A stretch of DNA of 64,000 bases, from positions 1,256,001 to 1,320,000 of the forward strand of contig NZ_JADJCO010000003.1 of the NCBI RefSeq assembly GCF_016703145.1. Direction: 5' to 3'. Positions 25,054-33,259 of the stretch are shown here, one piece after another. The notes under the pieces are model-generated. The model was not told the origin of the DNA. It saw only the letters and a program-made list of their open reading frames with translations, and ran no database searches. Every line of letters starts with the position of its first letter. Position 1 is the stretch's first letter. This DNA comes from Ottowia sp. GTDB taxonomy: Bacteria > Pseudomonadota > Gammaproteobacteria > Burkholderiales > Burkholderiaceae_C. The translations under genes were made by a program, and so were the position numbers.

Positions 25054-26637
25054 ATGAAGAGCATTGCAAAGACGCTGGCCGGCTTTCCGCGCCATGCGGC
25101 CGTCTGGACGACGGCATGGGTCGCCGCCGCCGCGCACGCGGCCAAGGTGAACGACCTGCCCGGCGGTCCTGCGGTCAATCAGCTCAACCTGCATCCGCCC
25201 GTCACCAAGATCGCCGAGTCGCAGCACTGGCTGCACTGGATGATGCTGACGCTGTGCGTGATCATCTTCTTGTGCGTCTTCTCGGTCATGTTTTATTCGA
25301 TCTGGAAGCACCGCAAGTCGCAAGGCGCCAAGCCGGCGAGTTTCCACGAATCGGTGGCCGTCGAGGTGGCGTGGACGGTGGTGCCGTTCCTGATCATCAT
25401 CGGGATGGCCCTGCCGGCCACCAAGGTTTTGGTGGCGCAGAAGGACACCACCAACGCCGACCTCACCATCAAGGCCACGGGCTACCAATGGAAGTGGGGC
25501 TACGACTACCTGAGCGGCGAGGGCGAGGGCATTTCGTTCCTGGCGACGCTCGATTCGTCGCAGCGCGCCCTGTCGGACGCCGGCACGCCCGAAGGCGACG
25601 ACTATCTGCTGAAGGTGGACAACCCGCTGGTGGTGCCGGTCAACAAGAAGGTCCGCATCATCACCACCGCCAACGACGTGATTCACGCCTGGATGGTGCC
25701 GGCCTTCGGCGTCAAGCAGGACGCCATCCCCGGCTTTGTGCGCGACACCTGGTTCCGCGCCGAAAAGACCGGCGATTTCTATGGCCAATGCGCCGAGCTG
25801 TGCGGCAAGGAGCACGCCTACATGCCCATCCACGTGAAGGTGCTGCCGCAGAACGAATACACCGCCTGGGTCGAGGGCGAGAAGAAGCGCCTGGCGGCGC
25901 TGGCCGACGACCCCAGCAAGGTCTGGACGCTGCCCGAGATGGTGGCGCGCGGCGAGAAGGTTTATGCCGCCAACTGCGCGGCCTGCCACCTGGAGAGCGG
26001 CAAGGGCGGCGGCGCCATCAAGGCGCTGGACGGCAGCCCGGTGGTGCTGGGTGGCGTGGCCGAGCAGATGCACGTGCTGCTGGAAGGCCGCGCCAACGGC
26101 GCCATGCCGGCCTGGAAGCAGCTGTCCGACGTCGAGCTGGCGGCGGTCGCCACCTACACCAAGAACCACTGGACGAACAAGACCGGCCAACTGATCCAGC
26201 CGGCCGACTTCAAGGCCGCGCGTGAGGGCAAATTCCCCGACGGCGGCGCGGCGGCGCTCGCGGCCGTGACGCCCGCGCCCGCCGCGGCGGCCCCTGCCGC
26301 GCCCGCGCCTGCCGCCGGCATGCCATTCCAGGTCTTCTTCGCCTCGGGCCAGAGCAGCCTCGACGCCGAAGCCTCCACCACGCTCAAGGCGGCGGTCGAT
26401 TACCTGAAGTCGCACGCCGACGTGAAGGTCGCCCTGTCCGGCTTCGTCGATTCCACCGGCAACGCCGATGCCAACGCCGAGCTGGCCAAGAAGCGCGCCG
26501 AAGCCGTGCGCGACGCGCTGCAGGCGGGCGGCGTGGCGGCTGACCGGATCGACTTGCGCAAGCCCGAGGTGATCACCGCCGGCCAGGGCGCCGACCGCGA
26601 CGCCCCCCGCCGCGTCGACATCCAGGCCGCCAGCTGA
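25054..26637 (+). CDS. ctaC: Cytochrome c oxidase subunit II with cytochrome c and OmpA-like C-terminal domains
   Basis: 527 aa, far longer than a plain subunit II. Order: signal-like N-terminus (1-30), two membrane helices (about 58-80 and 100-122), the CuA cupredoxin domain with His near residue 211 ('VIHAWMVPAFG') and 'CAELCGKEHAYM' near 246-257, a fused cytochrome c domain with CAACH near 308-312 and Met 'AMPAWKQLS', then an Ala/Pro linker and an OmpA/peptidoglycan-associating domain (about 425-527: 'FASGQSSLDAEASTTL…', 'SGFVDSTGNADANAELAKKRAEAV'). It accepts electrons from cytochrome c for the aa3-type oxidase. First gene of the cta operon. Confidence 0.93.
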   Translation: MKSIAKTLAGFPRHAAVWTTAWVAAAAHAAKVNDLPGGPAVNQLNLHPPVTKIAESQHWLHWMMLTLCVIIFLCVFSVMFYSIWKHRKSQGAKPASFHESVAVEVAWTVVPFLIIIGMALPATKVLVAQKDTTNADLTIKATGYQWKWGYDYLSGEGEGISFLATLDSSQRALSDAGTPEGDDYLLKVDNPLVVPVNKKVRIITTANDVIHAWMVPAFGVKQDAIPGFVRDTWFRAEKTGDFYGQCAELCGKEHAYMPIHVKVLPQNEYTAWVEGEKKRLAALADDPSKVWTLPEMVARGEKVYAANCAACHLESGKGGGAIKALDGSPVVLGGVAEQMHVLLEGRANGAMPAWKQLSDVELAAVATYTKNHWTNKTGQLIQPADFKAAREGKFPDGGAAALAAVTPAPAAAAPAAPAPAAGMPFQVFFASGQSSLDAEASTTLKAAVDYLKSHADVKVALSGFVDSTGNADANAELAKKRAEAVRDALQAGGVAADRIDLRKPEVITAGQGADRDAPRRVDIQAAS

Positions 26638-26680
26638 TCCCGCACGGCAACACCAGAGTTTCATTCGAGAGAGAACGCCC

Positions 26681-28315
26681 ATGAGCGCCGTACTTCCCAC
26701 CCCGCATGCCGGCCACCACGACCATGCGCACGACGACCACGGCCACGACGCGCCGACCGGCTGGCGCCGTTGGGTCTACGCGACCAACCACAAGGACATC
26801 GGCACGCTGTACCTGCTGTTCTCCTTCACCATGCTGATGGTGGGCGGCCTGCTGGCGCTGCTGATCCGTGCCGAGCTGTTCCAGCCCGGGCTGCAGGTGG
26901 TCAACCCCGAGCTGTTCAACCAGCTCACCACCATGCACGGCCTGATCATGGTGTTCGGCGCCATCATGCCGGCCTTCGTGGGCTTCGCCAACTGGATGCT
27001 GCCGCTGCAGGTCGGGGCCTCCGACATGGCGTTCGCGCGCATGAACAACTTCAGCTTCTGGCTGCTGATCCCGGCGGGCCTGATGCTGGTCGGCTCCTTC
27101 TTCATGCCCGGCGGCGCGCCCGCCGCCGGCTGGACGCTGTACGCGCCGCTGACGCTACAGATGGGTCCGTCGATGGACGCCGGCATCTTCGCCATGCACA
27201 TCATGGGCGCCAGCTCGATCATGGGGGCGATCAACATCATCGTCACCATCCTGAACATGCGCGCCCCCGGCATGACGCTGATGAAGATGCCGATGTTCGC
27301 CTGGACCTGGCTCATCACCGCCTACCTGCTGATCGCCGTGATGCCCGTGCTGGCCGGCGCCATCACCATGACGCTGACCGACCGCCACTTCGGCACCAGC
27401 TTCTTCAATCCCGCCGGCGGCGGCGACCCGGTGATGTACCAGCACATCTTCTGGTTCTTCGGTCACCCCGAGGTGTACATCATGATCTTGCCGGCCTTCG
27501 GCATCATCAGCCAGATGGTGCCGGCGTTCTCGCGCAAGAAGCTGTTCGGCTACGCCTCGATGGTGTACGCCACCTCGGCCATCGCCATCCTGTCGTTCAT
27601 CGTGTGGGCGCACCACATGTTCACCACCGGCATGCCGGTGACGGGCCAGCTCTTCTTCATGTACGCGACGATGCTGATCGCCGTGCCCACGGCGGTGAAG
27701 ATCTTCAACTGGATCGCCACCATGTGGCGCGGTTCGATGACCTTCGAGACGCCCATGCTGTTCTCGGTCGGCTTCATCTTCGTGTTCACCATCGGCGGCT
27801 TCACCGGCCTGATCCCGGCCGTCGCCCCGATCGACACGCAGATCCAGGACACCTACTACATCGTGGCGCACTTCCACTACGTGCTGGTGGCCGGCTCGCT
27901 GTTCGCGCTGTTCGCCGGCTTCTACTACTGGTCGCCCAAGTGGACAGGCGTGATGTACAACGAGACGCGCGGCAAGATCCATTTCTGGTGGTCGCTCATC
28001 TCCTTCAACGTCACCTTCTTCCCGATGCACTTCCTCGGCCTGGCGGGCATGCCGCGCCGCTATGCCGACTATCCGATGCAGTTCGCGGACTTCAACATGG
28101 TGGCCTCCGTGGGCGCGTTCTTCTTCGGTTTCGCCCAGGTGTACTTCTTCCTGTTCGTGGTGCTGCCGACGATGCGCGGCCAGGGGGAGAAGGCGCCCCA
28201 GCGTCCCTGGGAAGGCGCCGAGGGCCTGGAATGGGAAGTGCCGTCGCCGGCACCCTTCCACACCTTCGAGACGCCGCCCAAGCTGGACGCCACGGCCACG
28301 CGCGTGGTGGGTTGA
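26681..28315 (+). CDS. ctaD: Cytochrome c oxidase subunit I
   Basis: 544 aa with twelve membrane helices. Haem-a and binuclear centre ligands are visible: 'MHGLIMVFG' (low-spin haem His), 'GHPEVYIMILPAFGIIS' with the Tyr-linked copper His, 'VWAHHMFTTGM' (two CuB His) and 'VAHFHYVLVAGSLFALFAG' (haem His pair). Residues of the D and K proton channels fit A-type oxidases. A His-rich N-terminus (HHDHAHDDHGHD) precedes helix I. It follows ctaC by 43 bp with a GAGAGA ribosome site and leads into the small assembly gene. Confidence 0.95.
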   Translation: MSAVLPTPHAGHHDHAHDDHGHDAPTGWRRWVYATNHKDIGTLYLLFSFTMLMVGGLLALLIRAELFQPGLQVVNPELFNQLTTMHGLIMVFGAIMPAFVGFANWMLPLQVGASDMAFARMNNFSFWLLIPAGLMLVGSFFMPGGAPAAGWTLYAPLTLQMGPSMDAGIFAMHIMGASSIMGAINIIVTILNMRAPGMTLMKMPMFAWTWLITAYLLIAVMPVLAGAITMTLTDRHFGTSFFNPAGGGDPVMYQHIFWFFGHPEVYIMILPAFGIISQMVPAFSRKKLFGYASMVYATSAIAILSFIVWAHHMFTTGMPVTGQLFFMYATMLIAVPTAVKIFNWIATMWRGSMTFETPMLFSVGFIFVFTIGGFTGLIPAVAPIDTQIQDTYYIVAHFHYVLVAGSLFALFAGFYYWSPKWTGVMYNETRGKIHFWWSLISFNVTFFPMHFLGLAGMPRRYADYPMQFADFNMVASVGAFFFGFAQVYFFLFVVLPTMRGQGEKAPQRPWEGAEGLEWEVPSPAPFHTFETPPKLDATATRVVG

Positions 28316-28328
28316 CGGGGCTGGTGCG

Positions 28329-28442
28329 ATGACGCGCGAAGAACAGAAGAAGCGCAACCTGCGGCTGGGCCTGATCCTGGCGTCGGTGGCGGCTGTGTTC
28401 TTCCTCGGCTTCATGGCGCGCATGGTCCTGCTGGGCGGCTGA
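28329..28442 (+). CDS. Cytochrome oxidase small assembly protein (37 aa)
   Basis: A 37-codon gene from ATG 28329: MTREEQKKRNLRLGLILAS… ending FMARMVLLGG. A short charged N-terminus precedes one membrane helix (about residues 13-34). Small proteins of this kind sit between ctaD and ctaG in Burkholderiales and are named cytochrome oxidase small assembly proteins. Start lies 13 bp after the ctaD stop and the stop is 14 bp before ctaG. The exact role is unproven. Confidence 0.75.
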   Translation: MTREEQKKRNLRLGLILASVAAVFFLGFMARMVLLGG

Positions 28443-28456
28443 GCACCGATCGAGCC

Positions 28457-29077
28457 ATGGGTCTGCGCGCGGAAAACTTCAGGATGGTGGGCAAGCTGGC
28501 CGTCGTGGCGGCCGGCATGTTCGCTTTCGGCTACGCCATGATTCCGCTGTACCGCGCCATCTGCGAGGCCACGGGCATCAACATCCTGTCGCTGTCCGAG
28601 CGTCAGGTTCCGGGCAACGGCGTGGCCGGCACGGCGGCGCGCGCGGCGGCCGGCAACACGCAGGTGGACCGCAGCCGCCTCATCACGGTCGAGTTCGACG
28701 CCAACGCGCGCGGGCCCTGGCACTTCAGGCCGGCGCAGCGCTCGATCCAGGTGCATCCGGGCGAGCTGGCCACGGTGATGTACGAGTTCCAGAACGTGCA
28801 AGACCATCGCATGGCGGCACAGGCCATTCCCAGCTACGCGCCGCGCCAGGCCGCGCCGCACTTCAACAAGCTGGAGTGCTTCTGCTTCAACCAGTACACG
28901 CTGGATCCGGGCGAGAAGCGCGAGTGGCCGGTGGCCTTCGTCATCGATCCGCGCATCTCCAAGGACGTGACCACGATCACGCTGTCCTACACCTTCTTCG
29001 AGGTGGGCGGCAAGACGCCGCCCGCGCCGGCCACGGCCAATGCAGGCGAGCATGCGCGTGTCGGAGCCGGCGCATGA
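28457..29077 (+). CDS. ctaG: Cytochrome c oxidase assembly protein CtaG/Cox11
   Basis: 206 aa. One N-terminal membrane helix ('LAVVAAGMFAFGYAMIPLYRAICEATG', about 12-35) anchors a periplasmic immunoglobulin-like domain with the copper-binding 'KLECFCFNQYTLDPGE' (Cys pair near 138-140) and 'VTTITLSYTFFEV'. Cox11/CtaG delivers copper to the CuB site of subunit I. Its stop overlaps the DUF2970 start by 4 bp (ATGA). Confidence 0.93.
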   Translation: MGLRAENFRMVGKLAVVAAGMFAFGYAMIPLYRAICEATGINILSLSERQVPGNGVAGTAARAAAGNTQVDRSRLITVEFDANARGPWHFRPAQRSIQVHPGELATVMYEFQNVQDHRMAAQAIPSYAPRQAAPHFNKLECFCFNQYTLDPGEKREWPVAFVIDPRISKDVTTITLSYTFFEVGGKTPPAPATANAGEHARVGAGA

Positions 29078-29292
29078 GCGATGCTCGCGCCCCGCAGCCG
29101 CGCAAGGCGTCGTTCTGGCGCTCGGTGCGCACCGTCGCCTGGGGGTTTCTGGGGATACGCAAGAAGAGCGGCTACCAGGACGATCTGGCGCAAGTCAACC
29201 CGTTCCACGTCGTGCTGGCGGCCCTCGCCGGCGTGGTGATCCTGGTGCTGGCGCTGGTCGGCATCGTGAAGTGGGTGGTGGCCAGCGCCTGA
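29074..29292 (+). CDS. DUF2970 family membrane protein
   Basis: 72 aa. Basic N-terminus (MSDARAPQPRKASFWRSV), then 'VAWGFLGIRKKSGYQDDLAQVNP', the DUF2970 signature, then one membrane helix (about 48-70). Such proteins are typically encoded between ctaG and ctaE in betaproteobacteria and are presumed to take part in oxidase assembly; no function is proven. Coupled to ctaG by an ATGA overlap. Confidence 0.8.
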   Translation: MSDARAPQPRKASFWRSVRTVAWGFLGIRKKSGYQDDLAQVNPFHVVLAALAGVVILVLALVGIVKWVVASA

Positions 29293-29309
29293 GCGCGCGG
29301 CCGGCGTGA

Positions 29310-29372
29310 ATCATTTTACAAGCAAAATGGGCCTCCAGCCCACATCGAACAAGCGCTATAAGCTATAAAATC
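29310..29372 (-). repeat. Dispersed element, copy 8 (DUF2970 / ctaE gap)
   Basis: Minus strand: 'ttatagcttatagcgcttgt', 'tcgatgtgggctggaggccc'. The element sits inside the cta operon immediately before ctaE; the ctaE ribosome site follows it. Confidence 0.75.
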
Positions 29373-29395
29373 GAGAGCATAGGAGTGAAGTCGAC

Positions 29396-30277
29396 ATGAG
29401 CAGCACCGCCCACGGCCACGCGCCGTACTACTACGTCCCGCACCCGTCGCGCCATCCGGTGATGGCGGCCATCGGGCTGTTCCTGGTCATCCTGGGCGCG
29501 ACCCAGTGGATCAACGGCGCGGGCTGGGGCGCCTGGCTGCTGCTGCTGGGCATGCTCGGATGGCTGTTCGTGCTCTACCAGTGGTTCGGCGAGGCCGTGC
29601 GCGAGAGCGAAGGCGGCCTGTACGGCCGCAAGATCGACCTGTCCTACCGCTGGAGCATGAGCTGGTTCATCTTCTCCGAGGTGATGTTCTTCGGCGCCTT
29701 CTTCACCGCGCTGTGGTGGGCGCGTGCGCACTCGGTGCCGGCGCTGGGCAGCCTGGACAACGCGCTGCTCTGGCCCGACTTCAAGGCGGTATGGCCCAGC
29801 GTGGTAGCCGGCGCCACTGCGTCGCCCGCCGGCATCGTCGAGCCGTTCCAGACCATGGGCCCGTTCTGGCTGCCCACCATCAACACGGCGCTGCTGCTCA
29901 CCTCGGGCGTCACCCTGACCATCGCGCACCACGCCCTGCAGGTGGGCAACCGCAGCCGCTGCGTGTCGTTCATGTGGCTCACCGTGCTGCTGGGCATCGT
30001 CTTCCTGTTCGTGCAGGGCTACGAATACTTCCACGCCTACAGCGACCTGAACCTCAAGCTCAGCTCCGGCGTCTACGGCTCGACCTTCTTCATGCTGACG
30101 GGCTTCCACGGCTTGCACGTGTTCGTGGGCATGCTGATGCTGCTGTTCATCACCCTGCGCCTGATGAAGGGCCATTTCACCCCCGAGCGCCACTTCGGCT
30201 TCGAGGGCGCCGCGTGGTACTGGCACTTCGTGGACGTGGTGTGGCTGGGCCTGTACCTGCTGGTGTACTGGATGTGA
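29396..30277 (+). CDS. ctaE: Cytochrome c oxidase subunit III
   Basis: 293 aa with seven membrane helices. Motifs: 'HPSRHPVMAAIGLFLVILGA' (helix I), 'SYRWSMSWFIFSEVMFFGAFFTALWWAR' with the conserved Glu in helix III, 'TSGVTLTIAHHAL', 'LTGFHGLHVFVGMLMLLFITLRL' (H-G-x-H) and the terminal 'WHFVDVVWLGLYLLVYW'. Subunit III stabilises subunit I against turnover inactivation. Separated from DUF2970 by a dispersed element; followed by a strong terminator. Confidence 0.95.
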   Translation: MSSTAHGHAPYYYVPHPSRHPVMAAIGLFLVILGATQWINGAGWGAWLLLLGMLGWLFVLYQWFGEAVRESEGGLYGRKIDLSYRWSMSWFIFSEVMFFGAFFTALWWARAHSVPALGSLDNALLWPDFKAVWPSVVAGATASPAGIVEPFQTMGPFWLPTINTALLLTSGVTLTIAHHALQVGNRSRCVSFMWLTVLLGIVFLFVQGYEYFHAYSDLNLKLSSGVYGSTFFMLTGFHGLHVFVGMLMLLFITLRLMKGHFTPERHFGFEGAAWYWHFVDVVWLGLYLLVYWM

Positions 30278-30300
30278 GAGCCGCTGCGGGCCGAACGAGA

Positions 30301-30326
30301 AAAGAGCGCCGGCCGGCGCTCTTTTT
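30301..30326. terminator. Rho-independent terminator after ctaE
   Basis: A near-perfect palindrome AAAGAGCGCCGG-CCGGCGCTCTTTTT, 11-12 bp stem with T run on both strands; it can end transcription from ctaE and from the opposite direction. Confidence 0.9.
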
Positions 30327-30358
30327 CTTGGATCGCCAGGCCGTGGCGCCGGGGGCGC

Positions 30359-30598
30359 TCAGGGGCTGGCGGGCAGGCCGGTGGGCTGGATGTAGCCCAG
30401 CTTCCAGGCGATGAGGATGCAGATGAACAGCAGCACCGACAGGCCCACGCGCAGCGCCAGCGCCTTGAACATGCGGTTGGCGCGGCGCGGGTCGTCATTG
30501 CCTGGCCCTGGCTTGTCCCCGCGCATCATGAAGAACAGCGCCGATCCCAGGCTACCGATGATGCCCACGAAGGCCAAGCCGACGAGCAGTTGTTTCAT
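30359..30598 (-). CDS. Twin-transmembrane (DUF2909-like) small protein
   Basis: 79 aa from ATG 30598. Two membrane helices (about 4-24 and 47-67) flank a polar loop 'MMRGDKPGPGNDDPRRANRMFKALALR', the arrangement of DUF2909 small membrane proteins encoded near cytochrome oxidase genes. It is divergent from the SURF1 gene, 15 bp away, so both starts share a short promoter region. The function is unknown, probably linked to oxidase assembly. Confidence 0.7.
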   Translation of the reverse strand: MKQLLVGLAFVGIIGSLGSALFFMMRGDKPGPGNDDPRRANRMFKALALRVGLSVLLFICILIAWKLGYIQPTGLPASP

Positions 30599-30613
30599 GG
30601 AGCGGATTATCCC

Positions 30614-31354
30614 GTGAGCGGCTGGACCGTGGAAGGACGCCGGGTGCTGCTGGTCGTGGCGACGCTGGCGGCCATGGCCGCCACCGGTGCGCTCGGGCGC
30701 TGGCAGTTGTCGCGCGCGGCCGAGAAGGAGGCCCTGCAAGCCGCCATCGCCCAGCGCCAACACCTTCCCGCCCTCGACGGCGCCACCCTCGCGCAGCCGC
30801 TGCCGCCTGCGCAGGCCGGCGCGTTGCTGCACCGCGCCGTCGCGCTGCGCGGCACGTGGCTGCCGGAGCGCACGGTGTACCTCGACAACCGCCCCATGGA
30901 CCGCCGGACCGGCTTCTACGTGCTGACGCCGCTGCGCCTGGCCGGCAGCCCCGCGGTGGTGCTGGTGCAGCGGGGCTGGGCGCCGCGCAACTTCGTGGAC
31001 CGCGCGGCCCTGCCGGCCGTGCTGACGCCGCCCGGCGAGGTCGAGGTCCACGGCCGCATCGCCGTGCGGCCGCCGCGCGCGTATGCCCTTGGCGAGGAGG
31101 CGGGCGGCCCGATCCGGCAAAATCTCGACCTGGACGCCTTTCGGCGCGAGACCGGCCTGCCCTTGGCGGATATGGTCGTGCGGCAGACCGGCGGCACGTC
31201 GGAAGGGCTGGAGCGCGACTGGCCCGAGCCGGCGACCGGCATCGACACGCATTACGGCTACGCCTTCCAGTGGTTCGGCCTGTGCGCCCTGATCGGCGCG
31301 CTTTTTCTGTGGTTTCAAGTTGTCAGACCTTTCTACCGTTCCCCACGTGCCTGA
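30614..31354 (+). CDS. SURF1-family oxidase assembly protein (for the aa3 oxidase)
   Basis: 246 aa from a GTG at 30614. Two flanking membrane helices ('RVLLVVATLAAMAATGALGRWQL' and 'YGYAFQWFGLCALIGALFLWFQV') surround a periplasmic domain with the SURF1 motifs 'GRWQLSRAAEKEAL', 'ALRGTWLPERTVYLDNRPMDRRTGFYVLTPL', 'VLVQRGWAPRNFVDR' and C-terminal 'HYGYAFQWF'. SURF1 helps insert haem a into subunit I. It overlaps the next gene's most likely start. A second SURF1 homologue is encoded with the cyo operon at 49001-49810. Confidence 0.9.
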   Translation: MSGWTVEGRRVLLVVATLAAMAATGALGRWQLSRAAEKEALQAAIAQRQHLPALDGATLAQPLPPAQAGALLHRAVALRGTWLPERTVYLDNRPMDRRTGFYVLTPLRLAGSPAVVLVQRGWAPRNFVDRAALPAVLTPPGEVEVHGRIAVRPPRAYALGEEAGGPIRQNLDLDAFRRETGLPLADMVVRQTGGTSEGLERDWPEPATGIDTHYGYAFQWFGLCALIGALFLWFQVVRPFYRSPRA

Positions 31355-32048
31355 TCCTGCCGGCGCGCGCGACGAGCCGCTGGGCTTGACCGTCCACTCC
31401 ATGCCCTCGCCCGGCGGCGCGGTGGCGCGGGATGCGCGCCGCACGCACGCGGGGCGCTGGCAGATGCTGGGCTTGGCGCTGGTGTGCGCGGCCCCGGTGC
31501 TGGCGTCCTACCTCAGCTACTACGTGGTGCGGCCCGAGGGGCGGCGCAACTTCGGCGTGCTGATCGAGCCGCAGCGCCCGCTGCCCGCGACCATGGCCGC
31601 CACCGACCTGAGCGGCCAGCCCTTCGACCTGTCCGCGCTCAAGGGCCAGTGGCTGCTGGTCAGCGTGGCCGGCGGCGCCTGCGACGCCGGCTGCGAGAAC
31701 CACCTGTACCTGCAGCGCCAGCTGCGCGAGGGCCTGGGCAAGGACAAGGACCGCCTGGACTGGATCTGGCTGGTCAACGACGACGCGCGCATTCCCGATG
31801 CGCTGCGCCCCGCGCTCGGCCAGGCCACCGTGGTGCGAGTGCCGGACGACGCCCTGGCGGGCTGGCTGGCGCCCGAAGCCGGCCGCCAGCTCGCCGAGCA
31901 CCTGTACGTGGTCGATCCCATGGGCCACTGGATGATGCGCTTTCCCGCCGGGCTGGACCACGCCGGCGCCGCCCAGGCCAAGCGCGACCTGGAGCGCCTG
32001 ATGCGCGCGTCCGCCAGCTGGGACACGGCCGGCCGCGACCACCCGTAG
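31320..32048 (+). CDS. SCO/thioredoxin-like membrane protein of the cytochrome oxidase cluster
   Basis: 242 aa if translated from the TTG at 31320; GTG 31347 or ATG 31401 are alternatives. One membrane helix ('WQMLGLALVCAAPVLASYLSYYVV') is followed by 'RPEGRRNFGVLIEPQRPLPATMAATDLSGQPFDLSALKGQWLLVSVAGGACDAGCENHLYLQRQLREGLGKDKDR', cut here for length: a thioredoxin-like fold with a Cys-x-x-x-Cys pair (CDAGC) like Sco proteins, but a C-terminal metal-binding His is not evident. It probably helps deliver copper or redox equivalents to the oxidase. It overlaps the SURF1 end and precedes cox15. Confidence 0.7.
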   Translation: MSDLSTVPHVPDPAGARDEPLGLTVHSMPSPGGAVARDARRTHAGRWQMLGLALVCAAPVLASYLSYYVVRPEGRRNFGVLIEPQRPLPATMAATDLSGQPFDLSALKGQWLLVSVAGGACDAGCENHLYLQRQLREGLGKDKDRLDWIWLVNDDARIPDALRPALGQATVVRVPDDALAGWLAPEAGRQLAEHLYVVDPMGHWMMRFPAGLDHAGAAQAKRDLERLMRASASWDTAGRDHP

Positions 32049-32113
32049 GGCATGCCCGACGCACACGCCATGGACACCCCTTCCTGTACGACCTGAGCCC
32101 GGCCCTGCGGCTG

Positions 32114-33259
32114 ATGGGCATGGGCCTGGCGGTCGCGCTGGGGCCCCTGGCCTGGCTGTGGCTGCGCAGCCGCGGCGCGCCGCCGGCCAGCCGCCTGCGC
32201 GCACTGACCCTGCTGACGCTGTTCCTGACGTTCGACCTGGTGCTGTTCGGCGCCTTCACGCGCCTGACCGATTCCGGCCTGGGCTGCCCCGACTGGCCCG
32301 GCTGCTACGGCCATGCCAGCCCGGTGGGCGCGCGCGCGCACATCGCCGCCGCGCAGGACGCCATGCCCACCGGCCCTGTCACCCACGGCAAGGCCTGGGT
32401 GGAGATGGTGCACCGCTACCTGGCCACCGGCGTCGGCGTGCTGATCATCGTGCTGGCGCTGGCCACGGCCCTGCAGTGGCGCCGCGGCCGCCGCAGCGGG
32501 GGCCAGGCGCCGGCGGGCGCGCGCGTGCTCAGCCCCTGGTGGCCGCTGGCCACGCTGGTGTGGGTGTGCGCGCAAGGGGCGTTTGGCGCGCTCACGGTGA
32601 CGATGAAGCTGTTCCCCGCCATCGTCACCCTGCACCTGCTGGGCGGCGTGGGCCTGCTGGTGCTGCTGGCGATGCAGGCCGAGCGCTACCGCCAGGCCGC
32701 CGGCGGCGCGGTCCGGGGCCTGGGCCGCGGCCTGCGGGCGCTGCTGTGGCTGGCGGCGGCCATGGTGGGCGTGCAGATCGCCCTGGGCGGGTGGGTCAGC
32801 ACCAACTATGCGGTGCTGGTGTGCAACACCTTCCCCCTGTGCCAGGGGGGTTGGTGGCCGGCCATGGACTTCGCGCAGGGCTTCGAGCTGTGGCGCCCGC
32901 TGGGCGCGTCGAGCGACGGCACGCCGCTGGCCTTTGCAGCGCTGACGGCGATCCACTACGCGCACCGCCTGTTCGCCTACGCCGTGTTCGCCGTGCTGCT
33001 GGGACTGGTCTGGCGGCTGCGCCGCGCGGACGCCCTGCCAGCGCAGCGGCGCTGGCTGCTGGGGCTGGCCGCGCTGCAGTTGCTCACGGGCCTGTCCAAC
33101 GTGGTGCTGGACTGGCCGCTGCTGGCCGCCGTGCTGCACACCGGCGGGGCCGCCGCGCTGATGACGGTGCTGGCCTGGGCGCTGTGCGCCAGCCGCGCGC
33201 GGGCCGCGGACGTGGCCGCCGCGCCGTCGCCCTCCACGGTCCGGGAGGTGGCGGCATGA
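32114..33259 (+). CDS. ctaA: Haem a synthase CtaA/Cox15
   Basis: About 381 aa from ATG 32114, longer if the true start is upstream. Eight membrane helices with conserved haem-binding His/Glu: 'FLTFDLVLFGAFTRLTDSGLGCPDWPGCYG', 'VEMVHRYLATGVGVLI', 'TLHLLGGVGLLVLL', 'TAIHYAHRLFAYAV'. The 'T-R-L-T-x-S-G-L-G-C-P-D-W-P' block is diagnostic. The enzyme oxidises haem O to haem A. Upstream ATGs at 32052 and 32070 lie in another frame; one added C in the C run near 32076-32080 would join them to this frame, giving MDTP-FLYDLSPALRLMGMG. Stop overlaps ctaB. Confidence 0.9.
   Translation: MGMGLAVALGPLAWLWLRSRGAPPASRLRALTLLTLFLTFDLVLFGAFTRLTDSGLGCPDWPGCYGHASPVGARAHIAAAQDAMPTGPVTHGKAWVEMVHRYLATGVGVLIIVLALATALQWRRGRRSGGQAPAGARVLSPWWPLATLVWVCAQGAFGALTVTMKLFPAIVTLHLLGGVGLLVLLAMQAERYRQAAGGAVRGLGRGLRALLWLAAAMVGVQIALGGWVSTNYAVLVCNTFPLCQGGWWPAMDFAQGFELWRPLGASSDGTPLAFAALTAIHYAHRLFAYAVFAVLLGLVWRLRRADALPAQRRWLLGLAALQLLTGLSNVVLDWPLLAAVLHTGGAAALMTVLAWALCASRARAADVAAAPSPSTVREVAA

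Noticed and set aside
27155..29053. 632-codon open frame opposite ctaD-ctaG
   Set aside because: Same antisense effect over a hydrophobic gene; the plus-strand genes carry all conserved residues.
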